A stretch of 64,000 nucleotides of DNA from Neonectria sp. B-13 (Eukaryota; Ascomycota; Sordariomycetes; Hypocreales; Nectriaceae). Shown here piece after piece: positions 42,749 through 52,409 of the stretch. Made by a program: the position numbers and the translations under genes. The stretch is taken from the NCBI GenBank assembly GCA_002682825.1, contig NOKP01000048.1, positions 124,001 to 188,000 on the forward strand. Direction: 5' to 3'. The notes under the pieces were generated by a model. The model made no database searches and was not told the DNA's origin. It saw only the letters and a program-made list of their open reading frames with translations. Positions within the stretch are counted from its first letter, which is position 1; every line of letters begins with the position of its first letter.

Positions 42749-45691
42749 TTATGCAGACGGCCCTTTAGGTCGTGTAATCGTCAACGGCTTGAACGGCTTG
42801 CGTAGTCGATCCATGGACGGCGGAGGACCCAGCCCAACAGGTCGTCTGGGCCTGACCGATGTAAAGGTCGTCGCATGGAAACTCGAGGCTGGCCGGTCAG
42901 GAACCGGCTTTGGTTCTTCCCCAGCCTTTGTCTCTTCTTCCTTCACGGGTGCGCGTGGCGGAGAACTCGAAAAGCAGGCGTAGGGCTTCTTTGGCCCCCC
43001 GTCTTCTGCTTTCGGAACGCTTGGTCTGTGAACGGGTCTAGCAGCGCCGAGCTTGTGTTTCGCCAATTCAGGGTCGATGCGTGGCTTCGGCAGCTCAACC
43101 CGCGACGCCGGGGTTGGCTGATGTCGAGACAAGGCAGTCTGGTATCTAACTTGCGCCAAATCGACCCTTTGCTTGTTTTCAAGTGGCCCTTCTCCTGAGT
43201 TGGATCGTTGCGTCACAAATCCAAGTAAACTCTTTTGATCGTTTCCGCGCTTCGTGGTTCCCCTCCTGGCCCCTACTTTGGGAGGAGGTGCCTTCGCTGC
43301 TGCTTCAGCAGTTGCCACATCGAGGGCCACTTTGTGCGCGCCCGCGGTTGTAAACCCAGGAAGTGAGGCAACAGTGAAGCCAGAGGACTGCTCCATGGTC
43401 GTTGCATACTCCCGATGGAAGGGCTTCTCCTCCAAGTCTTCGTGACTAGGCCCATTGCCGGAGGTGGTACGCTGTCGTTTCGGGGCTCGAGAGTACTGTC
43501 GTCCGGAATCTTCATTAAATCCATCCTGGTTCTTGTTGTCGAACGGGTCTACCGGGAAAGCGTCATCCTCCGGAGAAAACATGGGTGGCAGTTTGTCAAA
43601 AACAGCTTTCTCGCTCGGTGCCACTCTTCCCAAAATCTTCGCTGCACTCAATACAACAGCTCTATCGAAGGAAGGGCCCTTCTTGGCAAAGACTTTCGAA
43701 GCAAAGGGGGCCACAAAGGGAGACAGCTCGACTTTCGAACTCATCCCTTGCGATCCGTAAAGAGGACAGCTCAAATACAAGAGGGCTTTAGCTCGAGTCA
43801 TGGCCACATAGAGCAACCGTCTTTCCTCATCAGTGTCTTCTGATCTTGCGTGTGGAATTGAACCGGTATAAACAGAAGGAACAAAGACGACGGGCCACTC
43901 GAGTCCTTTGGAGGCATGGATTGTCGAGATTGTAACCAATGACGTCTTGTCTTTCGATCCATCATCTTTTTGAGCATCAGATGCCAGCGCCACATTAGCA
44001 AGGAACCGTCCAAACACGTCATCCTCCTTGACCTGGTCAAGGTTCTCGATCTCGGGGAGGGTATCCTCTTCCGATGCACCAAAATCTCGCATAAAGTCGC
44101 CAGCCAAGTTGACAAATTCCCGGACGTTTGCCCATCTCTGCTCATGTTCTTCTGCATATTCCTCCTCCAAGAACTTCTTGAAGTCCAATTGACTAATTAG
44201 TTGCTCTATCAAGTCAACAATGGTGAATTGACTGCATGGGGTAATTTGGTCTGTTTGTTTTCGAAGACTGGAAATGATTCTGATAAGCTCCGTGTTGAGT
44301 TTCTGCTCCATCTTAGCTCGGATGTTGGTGGTTGCTGTACGAGTTCCTTTGCAATGCTTCCATAGCAGTGTCCAGAGGCTCATTTTAGCTTGTTCAGCCT
44401 CCTCTATCAAAGCCTTGATCGTTGCCTCTCCAATACCTCGACGAGGCACGTTGATGATGCGTGCAAGCGCATCGTTGTTGTCAGGTTGGTACACAACCCG
44501 CAGATAATCCAGAAGGATCTTGATCTCTTTCCGTTCGTAGAATTTGTGGCCGCCGATCATTCGGTATGCAACACCAGCTTTGCCTAGTGCCGACTCGATA
44601 TGCCGAGAGAGCGCTGCTGACCTGAGAAGGATTGCCACATCCTCATTTTTCAGCATCTCCCCGAACATCATGATGGTTCGCTTGATTTCCGAGACGATCC
44701 ACTCGCCTTCCGCTGCAGAGCTCTTCAGCGTCCTCAAAACCGGTTGTGCACCCTTAGTATGGACCGGTAACAGGACTTTCTGGTATCGTTTCTTGTCCTG
44801 TTGAATGACGTTGAGGGATACGTCGAGGATTGATTGGGAAGATCGGTAGTTCTCCTCCAGGGAGATTTCATCTGTGTTCGGGTAGTCCCGTAGCAAGCGA
44901 TAGAGATTCCTGATTTCGGCAGAACGCCAGCCGTAAATGCTCTGGTCCGGGTCGCCCACAATGGTAATTCGGTGGTTCGCTTGAGCAAAGAGTCGCATCA
45001 ACTCGTACTGAATACCGTTGGTGTCCTGGTACTCGTCGATGAGCACGGCTTGGACATTGGAGACACAAGCGGAGTGATCCCTCAATAGTTCGACGCATTT
45101 TACCAGAAGATCGTCATAATCCAGCAAGTTAGAGCGGGCGAGTTGGGCCTGGTATTCTTGATAGCAAGTTTCGAGCGCTGGGTTCTCTTTCTGCTTCTTG
45201 GTCTTCTGCGACGAGGTGCCCCCTGGACCCTTGGCTTTCTTCTTGCTGATCCAAGACTTCGCGTGCGATGGCTCTATTCCTAGGTTCAATCTTTTGCAGA
45301 TTCTCTGGATGATGGCCTTGGAGTCTCCATCATCCGCGATGCCGAATTTGGAATCCAGTCCGATGTGTTTTCCGTAAATGGCCAGGTATCGACGAGCAAT
45401 AGAATGAAAGGTCCCGAGAATGATTTTCTTCTCGCCTTCTTCGCCCAATGCCTTTCCAATGCGCTCCTTCATTTCCCGGGCGGCTTTGACGGTGAAGGTT
45501 GCAACAATGACATCGTTGGGGCGGTACCCCATTCGCTGAACGAGCCATACGACACGAGAAGTGAGAGTATGGGTCTTCCCGCTGCCAGGCCCAGCTAGGA
45601 TAGCGACGGTTTTGGAATCAGAGATGACAGCACGGCGTTGCGCCGCGTTCAGCGACCGCAGAATCACATCCTCGGAGTTGGGTGTTGACAT
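42749..45691 (-). CDS. SRS2: UvrD/Rep-family ATP-dependent DNA helicase, Srs2 orthologue
   Basis: Superfamily 1A 3'-5' DNA helicase of 980 residues, acting in the nucleus to remove Rad51 filaments and limit unwanted recombination (role known for Srs2). Single exon, ATG at 45691. Motifs appear in order: Q motif LNAAQRRAV, Walker A AGPGSGKTHTLTSR, motif Ia ATFTVKAAREMKERI, TFHSIARRYL, Walker B LIDEYQDTN, motif III GDPDQSIYGWRSAEIRN, motif IV ENYRSSQSIL, motif V TISTIHASKGLEWPVVFVP and motif VI RLLYVAMTRAKALLYLS. The C-terminal ~300 residues are Pro/Lys/Ser-rich and poorly structured, as in other Srs2 proteins where this tail binds partners; the very end reads RKPFKPLTITRPKG. The main alternative, a bacterial-like PcrA/Hmi1 relative, is less likely given the long tail and nuclear-type architecture. 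Known as mus-50 in Neurospora. Confidence 0.93.
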   Translation of the reverse strand: MSTPNSEDVILRSLNAAQRRAVISDSKTVAILAGPGSGKTHTLTSRVVWLVQRMGYRPNDVIVATFTVKAAREMKERIGKALGEEGEKKIILGTFHSIARRYLAIYGKHIGLDSKFGIADDGDSKAIIQRICKRLNLGIEPSHAKSWISKKKAKGPGGTSSQKTKKQKENPALETCYQEYQAQLARSNLLDYDDLLVKCVELLRDHSACVSNVQAVLIDEYQDTNGIQYELMRLFAQANHRITIVGDPDQSIYGWRSAEIRNLYRLLRDYPNTDEISLEENYRSSQSILDVSLNVIQQDKKRYQKVLLPVHTKGAQPVLRTLKSSAAEGEWIVSEIKRTIMMFGEMLKNEDVAILLRSAALSRHIESALGKAGVAYRMIGGHKFYERKEIKILLDYLRVVYQPDNNDALARIINVPRRGIGEATIKALIEEAEQAKMSLWTLLWKHCKGTRTATTNIRAKMEQKLNTELIRIISSLRKQTDQITPCSQFTIVDLIEQLISQLDFKKFLEEEYAEEHEQRWANVREFVNLAGDFMRDFGASEEDTLPEIENLDQVKEDDVFGRFLANVALASDAQKDDGSKDKTSLVTISTIHASKGLEWPVVFVPSVYTGSIPHARSEDTDEERRLLYVAMTRAKALLYLSCPLYGSQGMSSKVELSPFVAPFASKVFAKKGPSFDRAVVLSAAKILGRVAPSEKAVFDKLPPMFSPEDDAFPVDPFDNKNQDGFNEDSGRQYSRAPKRQRTTSGNGPSHEDLEEKPFHREYATTMEQSSGFTVASLPGFTTAGAHKVALDVATAEAAAKAPPPKVGARRGTTKRGNDQKSLLGFVTQRSNSGEGPLENKQRVDLAQVRYQTALSRHQPTPASRVELPKPRIDPELAKHKLGAARPVHRPSVPKAEDGGPKKPYACFSSSPPRAPVKEEETKAGEEPKPVPDRPASSFHATTFTSVRPRRPVGLGPPPSMDRLRKPFKPLTITRPKGPSA

Positions 45692-48015
45692 GGTGGTGAC
45701 GCGGTCGGGTCGACGCGTTGCTGCCGCTTAGTCGAGAAAGGGCGTGTCATTGAAGTGCTTTTTAGAGGCGAATGGGTTCTTCAAGTCCTGTTCTTTTACT
45801 CCGGAATGTTCATTACCAGATCCCGTCAGCAAGATCAATACTCAAGCCTACACGCACGGCACTCAATGGTAGCTGGAAACACGTGGACCGCAAGCTTCGC
45901 GCGGCACGGGTCGCGGTATCACGTGAGGAGTGCGTTTAGCGCGAGTGGGTCCCAATGTCAATTTGAGTGTCATCGCTCGTAGCTCTAGGGTAGGCATCTT
46001 CAGAACTCGAGTATCGAGAGGAACAAATTACTATCCCATTTGAAGGCGTTGTATCACCGGTACGTGATAAATGTAGCGTTGTTTTTTTTATTGCTGTGGG
46101 CCAAATGGTTGGCTTGGAAACTTGGTATGTATTCAAACCATCTACAACCAACCGGTGGAGGCTTGACCGTGGTACATCAATGAGACTTTGATAACAATCA
46201 CACTGCGAAAACGTCTTTGAAGGCAATGTGATTGACTTCGTGAGAATCACGGATGATCGTGCCGTGGTCTTGCCGCCCGTGAGATTCTGTCGAAGGTTTC
46301 ACGAATTATCGTCGAGAATTATGTGACTGTGATTGTATATCACTTCCACTAGTCATCACAATCACTGAACCTTTAGCGGGCACTGTCACATCGCCATCTG
46401 CATCTCTAGGGCAAACACCGCTGCAGCTGCGGAGAACAATTGGACGATCTTAGTAATAAGACTCATGTGTTAAGCATGATACCACTTGAGCACTCTTACG
46501 TAGGGATTCGTAAGATAAGAAGATATGCCCCGCATTTACGCGGTGCCAAACGTGATATCAAATCACCGGAGTACTGACGAGTTTAAACCCAACCACTCAA
46601 CTTTGCGTAATGCAAGAGGTGCTTTCGTGAAGGAACAGTTTTCACCGCCATCGCTTCGCGCGGCCTTGGTGACAATCGACCACATTGGTTCTGATGATGG
46701 ACCACACGTGCCATGGGCCCAAGGGGACGATCCAATACCGCGTGGGCAGGGGTGTTAGTCGTGCCACTCTGGAGGATAGACGCCAGCGATGGGCATACTC
46801 GAGGGCGAAGGGTCTTGTACTAAGAGTCGAAGGGTGCCAGAGCAGGGTGATGTCACACCCGAGGGCTATCCTCATTCGAAGCCGTTGGCAGGCTCACATG
46901 ATGAGAGTGGGTTGGGTGTCAAGGTGTCCACCACATGCACGGCCCGAGACCATGGGAAACACAAGACGAGGCAGACGATTGGGCCTGAATTTGGGCTAGT
47001 CTGTTGCAAGGCTAAGTTATGGGATGGAAGAGGGGGCAGAAGCCGCCCGGGAGAGAACTGTGAGACGAAGGGGAAGGGGAAACGGAGAGGGCGGTCGGCT
47101 CGGTACTTGGTTGAGATGCAGTGGTAGTGGTGTGGTGGAGGATGGTGTGGTGGATTCAGGAACAGCATTTCACAACAAGCGAAGCTCCTCCCGACCAACC
47201 AGATAGAGCATCACTGAGGAGGGACAAGACACCACGAACCACGGCGATGGGATTTGCAGAGGCCCGCCCCGCCTCGCGTGGCCCGTATCGACACAGTTGG
47301 CAATCAATCCAACACTGTCGTTGGGTCTGAAGGACGCCGTGTATTCGTACGCAGTTGGGTCGGCGCGCAGAGAGCCCATCAACGTGATACCTTCGTTTAT
47401 GTTAGTGCCACGACAAAGCGTCGAATCGCAAGTTCGCAGTCACCAACAACTCACGATGCCTTACAGAAAATGGCGGGCAACTTCACCGGAGCGGGGGACT
47501 TGGGGACCACAGGTGGTTGGAAACTTGGCGTGCAGGGACCCTGTTGCATAGCCAATCACAGCGGTCTCCCCAGTGACTACCCCCCGGCCGGGCGCTTAAA
47601 CTCATCGTCCTCGGGCCAATCGCAGATGATAGACGCTGATTCTCATCACGGCGCATCTCCATCACACTCGCCATGATGGATTCATGGATCTATTCTCGGC
47701 TTTCTGCCCTCATGCCCCCTCATGCAATGTGCCACCATTCGACGACTTGCTGCACCTGCAGCGACTGGTGTCAAGTCCGGCCCCCGACCTTCCAGCAAGT
47801 CAGCGTCCAGGCCCTGATGCCGGCGGCTAGCTGCTCGGCCGCTCCAGCATCACCAACCGCTATATACCTTTCTCGGTTGCCGCATGTTCCGTCTGGTGCA
47901 TGTAAATCTTTCCCCTAGATCATGTTTCGTCTTGTCACTCAGGAGGTTGCGTCTCCACGGCTTGCTCCTTCATAAGAGAGGTTCCATCGCCTTCGTCCCA
48001 ATATCTCGCTCCATC
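45692..48015. other. Divergent intergenic region, Srs2 / type I membrane protein
   Basis: About 2.3 kb between divergent genes. The part near 46000-46550 is AT-rich; 46600-47700 is GC-richer with many overlapping frames (up to 140 codons at 47254-47676 plus) that look non-coding. The 3' end near 47880-48010 is a CT-rich leader of the next gene. Confidence 0.5.
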
Positions 48016-49566
48016 ATGCCGTCTGAGGCCGCCCGATTCTCACCATTGCTCGCTCTGCTTCTATCTCTGTCACTCCTTTCACCGTGTGCCCTCGCCCACA
48101 TTGGCCCTTCCTCGGTGCTCGACGCTCGAGAAGACGAATCTTCCACCTCCGGTGATCCTCTGCGAGTGGACTTGACTTACCTGCCCGCCCAGATCGGTGG
48201 TATCATTGGAGCCTACGCTGTCTGTTTGGTGCTGGTCGCCATCACTTTGCTTGCTCTCTCCAAGAAGCGCCGCGAACACTTGGCAGCCGGCAACGACGAA
48301 ACCGACTTTATAGTGCCCTTGTTTATTGTTCCCCAGAACGACTTCGAGGCCGGTGCTCCTCCATCCCTGAACCTCATCACCAAGGGACCAACCATCCAGA
48401 ACTTCTCGCTACCTTCGCCCACCCACGACGTGTTCAACACCCCCAGCACATACTTTCAGCCCTCACCAACATCAACCATCGGCGCCCCAGGAGTCAACCC
48501 AACCGTCGACCAGCGAATTGTAGCCGCCGACAGAATCATGGCTCAGGCTCAGCTCGAAGACATGTACAAGCACGTGCTTGAGCACGAGGACGCCAAGAAG
48601 CGAGGATACACATACGAAGCGCCCCCCATGCCCGGTGTTCACCACCAGCCGCGGGCCTCGACCTCGGTAGCGTCCATCCAGTCGACAGGAACAGTCCTGT
48701 CCAAGAAGGGACGAACTAAGCCCGCTGGCCTGAACCTCTCAGCCACTCGGGATGAAGAGAAGACGCAGTCGAGGACTTCCTCGTTTCTGTCGGCTCTTCG
48801 ATCGCCCCGGAAGAAGAACGTGAAAGGCATCAGCATCTCGTCTCCCATCATGACCCCTCAGTCGGCTACCTTTCCCCGACACGAGTCGCAGGAGATGGGC
48901 GCCATCCCGCCCCGACATTACGCGCCGGCAGCCCCCCCTCCGGTCCCCACGGACCAGGCCCCGTTCGGAGCCGTCCACCACCGGCCCCATGCTTCCTCCT
49001 ATGCTCCCGCCACCCCCGATATCTCGCCCGAGAGCGTTATGAGCATCGACGAGCGTATTGGCTCCCAGCTTCCCCCGGTCGGCCAAACGCATACCCGGAC
49101 TACGTCGCTGGCACCCACCGAGGTTGACCCCCAGTCAGCTACTTCGGATCACTCCCAGGCCCCGCTGGTCGGCCTCCCGTCGTCTCCGAAGCCCGGTGCT
49201 CGGTTCCCCACGCTCCCGGCATCGCCCAAGCCAGGACAGACGTTCCACCGCCCTAATGCCCCCTCGGCGGTGCGAACCGGTGGCGCGCTGCCGCTGCGTG
49301 CCTACGAGCCCAGCGTGAGCACCCCTACTACCATCAGTCGCACTACGAAGCAGACGGTGTTTGAGAGGAAGGGACCACTGTCACCCAGCGGCGCCATGAC
49401 CCCATACACCGCGGGTGCGGTGCCGTACTCGCCGTACCAGCCCTTCACTCCATGCCTGCCCATGACGCCGTCGTTGGTGACTAAAGAGGACCGCAAGCGA
49501 ATGAAGAGGATGGTGCCAAAGACCCCGACTATCAACATGGTTCAGAGTGCCGATGATGTCTGGTAA
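48016..49566 (+). CDS. Fungal single-pass type I membrane protein with long Pro/Ser-rich cytosolic tail (unrecognised)
   Basis: Predicted protein of 516 residues, single exon; I do not recognise the family. I start at the ATG at 48016 because it opens a clear signal peptide (MPSEAARFSPLLALLLSLSL... to about residue 27); the frame is open back to 47884 but that part looks like leader. A short lumenal or outside segment (~33 residues) is followed by one membrane span at residues ~60-81 (GIIGAYAVCLVLVAITLLAL) and a basic stop-transfer SKKRREH. The rest, over 400 residues, is low-complexity and rich in Pro, Ser and Thr with repeated SPKPG (LPSSPKPGARFPTLPASPKPG region), many S/T-P sites and several RxxS sites, and ends EDRKRMKRMVPKTPTINMV. 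Such a tail suggests regulation by phosphorylation. A sensor or scaffold role is only a guess. Confidence 0.8.
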   Translation: MPSEAARFSPLLALLLSLSLLSPCALAHIGPSSVLDAREDESSTSGDPLRVDLTYLPAQIGGIIGAYAVCLVLVAITLLALSKKRREHLAAGNDETDFIVPLFIVPQNDFEAGAPPSLNLITKGPTIQNFSLPSPTHDVFNTPSTYFQPSPTSTIGAPGVNPTVDQRIVAADRIMAQAQLEDMYKHVLEHEDAKKRGYTYEAPPMPGVHHQPRASTSVASIQSTGTVLSKKGRTKPAGLNLSATRDEEKTQSRTSSFLSALRSPRKKNVKGISISSPIMTPQSATFPRHESQEMGAIPPRHYAPAAPPPVPTDQAPFGAVHHRPHASSYAPATPDISPESVMSIDERIGSQLPPVGQTHTRTTSLAPTEVDPQSATSDHSQAPLVGLPSSPKPGARFPTLPASPKPGQTFHRPNAPSAVRTGGALPLRAYEPSVSTPTTISRTTKQTVFERKGPLSPSGAMTPYTAGAVPYSPYQPFTPCLPMTPSLVTKEDRKRMKRMVPKTPTINMVQSADDVW

Positions 49567-50450
49567 GCCACTTATGGCTAGGAGGTAGAGGGAAATACTC
49601 CGTTTCGTCGCGTCTTTTTTGTTCTCCGGGTTTCTTAGATTTTAAAACGGCACGTCTCGTTGGACGGCTATCCTCATGCCGCTATGACCCGTGCATCTAT
49701 TTTTCTTTTTCTTTTTTTCTTTTTCTTATCAGGAAACATCGCGTATACCATTGGCCTAGGTCCAGACGAAGGGGAGTAAGAAGATGACGGAGGAAAGGGT
49801 CAGAGCGTTCATCTGTATATCATGTCTTAGGCTCTTAGCTCGTCACCTCACCACCAATATGGTTTCGTAGTGGTGGGAAATACTACTTTCTAATTGTCAA
49901 TCATCAACCTGGGTTTTGGAGTGCATCGATGTGTATGACTTGCGTCCCGGGATCATGTCGCTAATCGATATTTTGAAGCACAGCTTGGATGTAACTGTAG
50001 CTGGTCTACGGGTACTGTAGATCCGGGTCAGGGGGATGGATCACTGCTATCGTGGGTATGTCGTCTCAGTGACGGCGGGGCACCCGACCAGGCCGTAACA
50101 GAGTTTGGGGGACCTCGTGCATTTCATTTGGGTAGAGGCCGCATGGGAATGTTGAGGTGGGTTCCCGCATTGGGTAGACTAGAGATCGGTCGTTTGTGAC
50201 GGGTTGGTGGGATGGACGTTGGGAGCGAGGAAAGCTAGATAGCGTAGAGCATGGAGGGAATCCTTGAGAACCAACCTCTGGGTCTTGGCTACGGGGTTGG
50301 AATGTCCTCAACGTGGGTGACGGAGGCAAACGTGGGCGAGGTGGGATGCTAGATGCCAGATGCCATGCGACATGCCATGCCATGCCATGTCTGTCCACCG
50401 CCACCAACAACCAAGACGGGCCGGGCTTCGGAGGAAGGACCGTGGTGACA

Positions 50451-50500
50451 AGACAAGGTAAGACAAGGTAAGACAGGACTAGACAAGACTAGACAAGACA
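50451..50500. repeat. 10-bp tandem repeat, five units of agacaaggta/agacaagact type
   Basis: Five consecutive decamers start at 50451, 50461, 50471, 50481 and 50491. The first two are identical (agacaaggta); the next three end in gact or gaca. Confidence 0.85.
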
Positions 50501-52130
50501 TGGATGATGTGTGTTTTGGCCAGCCAGGACTCTACAAAGTGGTGTTATAACTTATCATGTCGTTACACGATCTCGGCAATGGTTGGATGTTGTGGTCGAA
50601 TTCACATCGGTCCGTCCTGGGCATCTTTGTGGGAAGCCAGCTTGACTCACCTGAAGCCCTGGAGGAAAGCTGAAAGCAAACCAGCTCCGGGGCGAGGGAA
50701 CCCATGAAACCCGCGTGGCTAGGCCGAGACGGGACCCTTGGCGGCAGATCATTTATGTTTGCGCTACATGGCCTGTCACAGTCGCGGAAACGAAGAGAGA
50801 GAGATGGGCGGCGAGCTAAAAGACCCTGGGTTAACTTGATCGGTCGAGGGGCGTCCAACCCTGAAGGTTCCTGTGGAGAGTTGATCAACCATCTTGCACA
50901 GTCGCTGCCTGAGCCTACCCGCACGGAGATACTGGGCGCAGAGGGGAGGGCGGCGGAGCGGACGGGAGGGCGGGAAGTGAAAAATCTGCGGGACGATCGT
51001 ACAGTGCGCAACCGCGACGCGCATGTTACGGACACGGTGCGACGGCTGACCGACTCGGAGTGCCTGCGGTCCGGGCGTGCCCTGCGCTGCAATGTGTGAG
51101 ACGGGAGGTGCCCGGGCATGGAACCCCGCTCCAATTAAGTTAATCAAATGTAACTCGGTACCTAAGTATGTAGCGCACAGGCTGTCGTTACAGCGGCGGG
51201 AAGCATGGACGCACATCGGTATCCGCGGGATCTCTCTCAATCTCTCACTCTCGTTTGCACTTGCATGGGCAGCCGGGTCTGTTTTTGCGGGAGGCGCGTT
51301 CGGGAGGCGTGATAGAGGCGAACTGATCCAATCCGCGAGCTATACATACTATGTACTACCTACCTAGCTGCGGGCTTGCTGAATGTGTCACGTCATCGCA
51401 CTGTGCTGACGGTGGGCGGACTGCCGAAACGAGAACGAGGACGCGGGCGCATGCTGCCAACCGGGCCAACCGAAGGGTCGTACCTCGTACCTCGTCGTAC
51501 TTTGGGGACGCCAACACGCACTGTAAACACCTCACTTCAGCTACGGCCTGCTAACTAGAGCAATTGGCGAATCCGTCCGTAGCAAAGCAATCCCCCCTAA
51601 CAAGTCTTTGGTGGAACCTCGTGCTGAATTGGCTTGGTACGGCTCAGGCTTGTTCGGCTTATACTGGGCTGATATCCGGGTCCCATCGTACGATGTTCCG
51701 CCCGTCCTCGACCACTCTCCAGTCTCTCCTCACGCCGAATTCCCTGCAGGCCTCGTCGTCTCCCTCAATTCCCAATCCAACCCCCCATTCCCATCACCAG
51801 GCACTTCTATCTCCGTGGCTCAGTCAGACCACATTGCCAGCTCGCGATCCCTCTCTGCCCTAGACCCTGGCCTTCTATCGAACGTTCGGCCGCATCCGCC
51901 ATCGGTCGATTCCACCTGATCCCTCGTCCTCACCCTCGCCAGTCAGTCGCCAGTCGCCAGTTCGCCCGTCCACGGCCCTCGCGTCGCCGTCGCCGTCGCC
52001 GTCGCCGCAGCGCAGAGAAGAGGAGAGTCTCGAGCGTGCGATCCGGCCCAGCAGACAGTGCTGCGCTGCGCCGCGCCGCCCCAGCGACCACACCACGCGG
52101 CGAAAGCAAGAGATTGTGCCGCTTCGACCT

Positions 52131-52195
52131 AGTGAGGCCGTCTAGTGAGGCAGTCCAGTGAGGCCGTCCAGTGAGGCCGTCCAGTGAGGCAGAGA
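52131..52195. repeat. 13-bp tandem repeat in the SREBP leader, five units of agtgaggccgtcc
   Basis: Units start at 52131, 52144, 52157, 52170 and 52183. Units 3 and 4 are identical; the others differ by one or two bases. The array ends about 215 bp before the SREBP ATG. Confidence 0.88.
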
Positions 52196-52409
52196 GGCAC
52201 AGAACAGAGAACAGAGAGACACAGCACCGCTGTAGCCTCACCCAGGGCTCGCACGCTACTCGTCCGTTGCCTCCATCCCATTCCATACTGCTCCCTCCAG
52301 GCCCTTCCAACCCTCCCGCTCACCGTGAGGGCCCCAACAACTGGGTCCCTCCCGTGGTGCCCATCCAGTCCAGCCCATCAGCCCATCGCTGCATGGTCCT
52401 GGTCCAGCC

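Larger units (their letters stand above)
49567..52409. other. Long intergenic/leader region upstream of the SREBP gene, with tandem repeats
   Basis: About 2.8 kb between two plus-strand genes. It holds a 10-bp repeat array (50451-50500), a GTCGCC hexamer run near 51986-52012 and a 13-bp array (52131-52195), the last two probably within the SREBP transcript leader. Frames up to 200 codons (50532-51134 minus) overlap others on both strands and look non-coding. Confidence 0.55.

Noticed and set aside
47254..47676. 140-codon plus-strand frame upstream of the type I membrane protein
   Set aside because: No domain, and overlaps other frames; more likely promoter or leader.
47884..48015. Upstream ATG extending the type I membrane protein by 44 residues
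   Set aside because: The extension would bury the signal peptide; the ATG at 48016 starts it exactly, and the upstream part is CT-rich leader.
50532..51134. 200-codon open frame on the minus strand
   Set aside because: Arg/Ser/Pro-rich composition typical of chance frames in GC-rich DNA; overlapped by another open frame on the plus strand; no motif.
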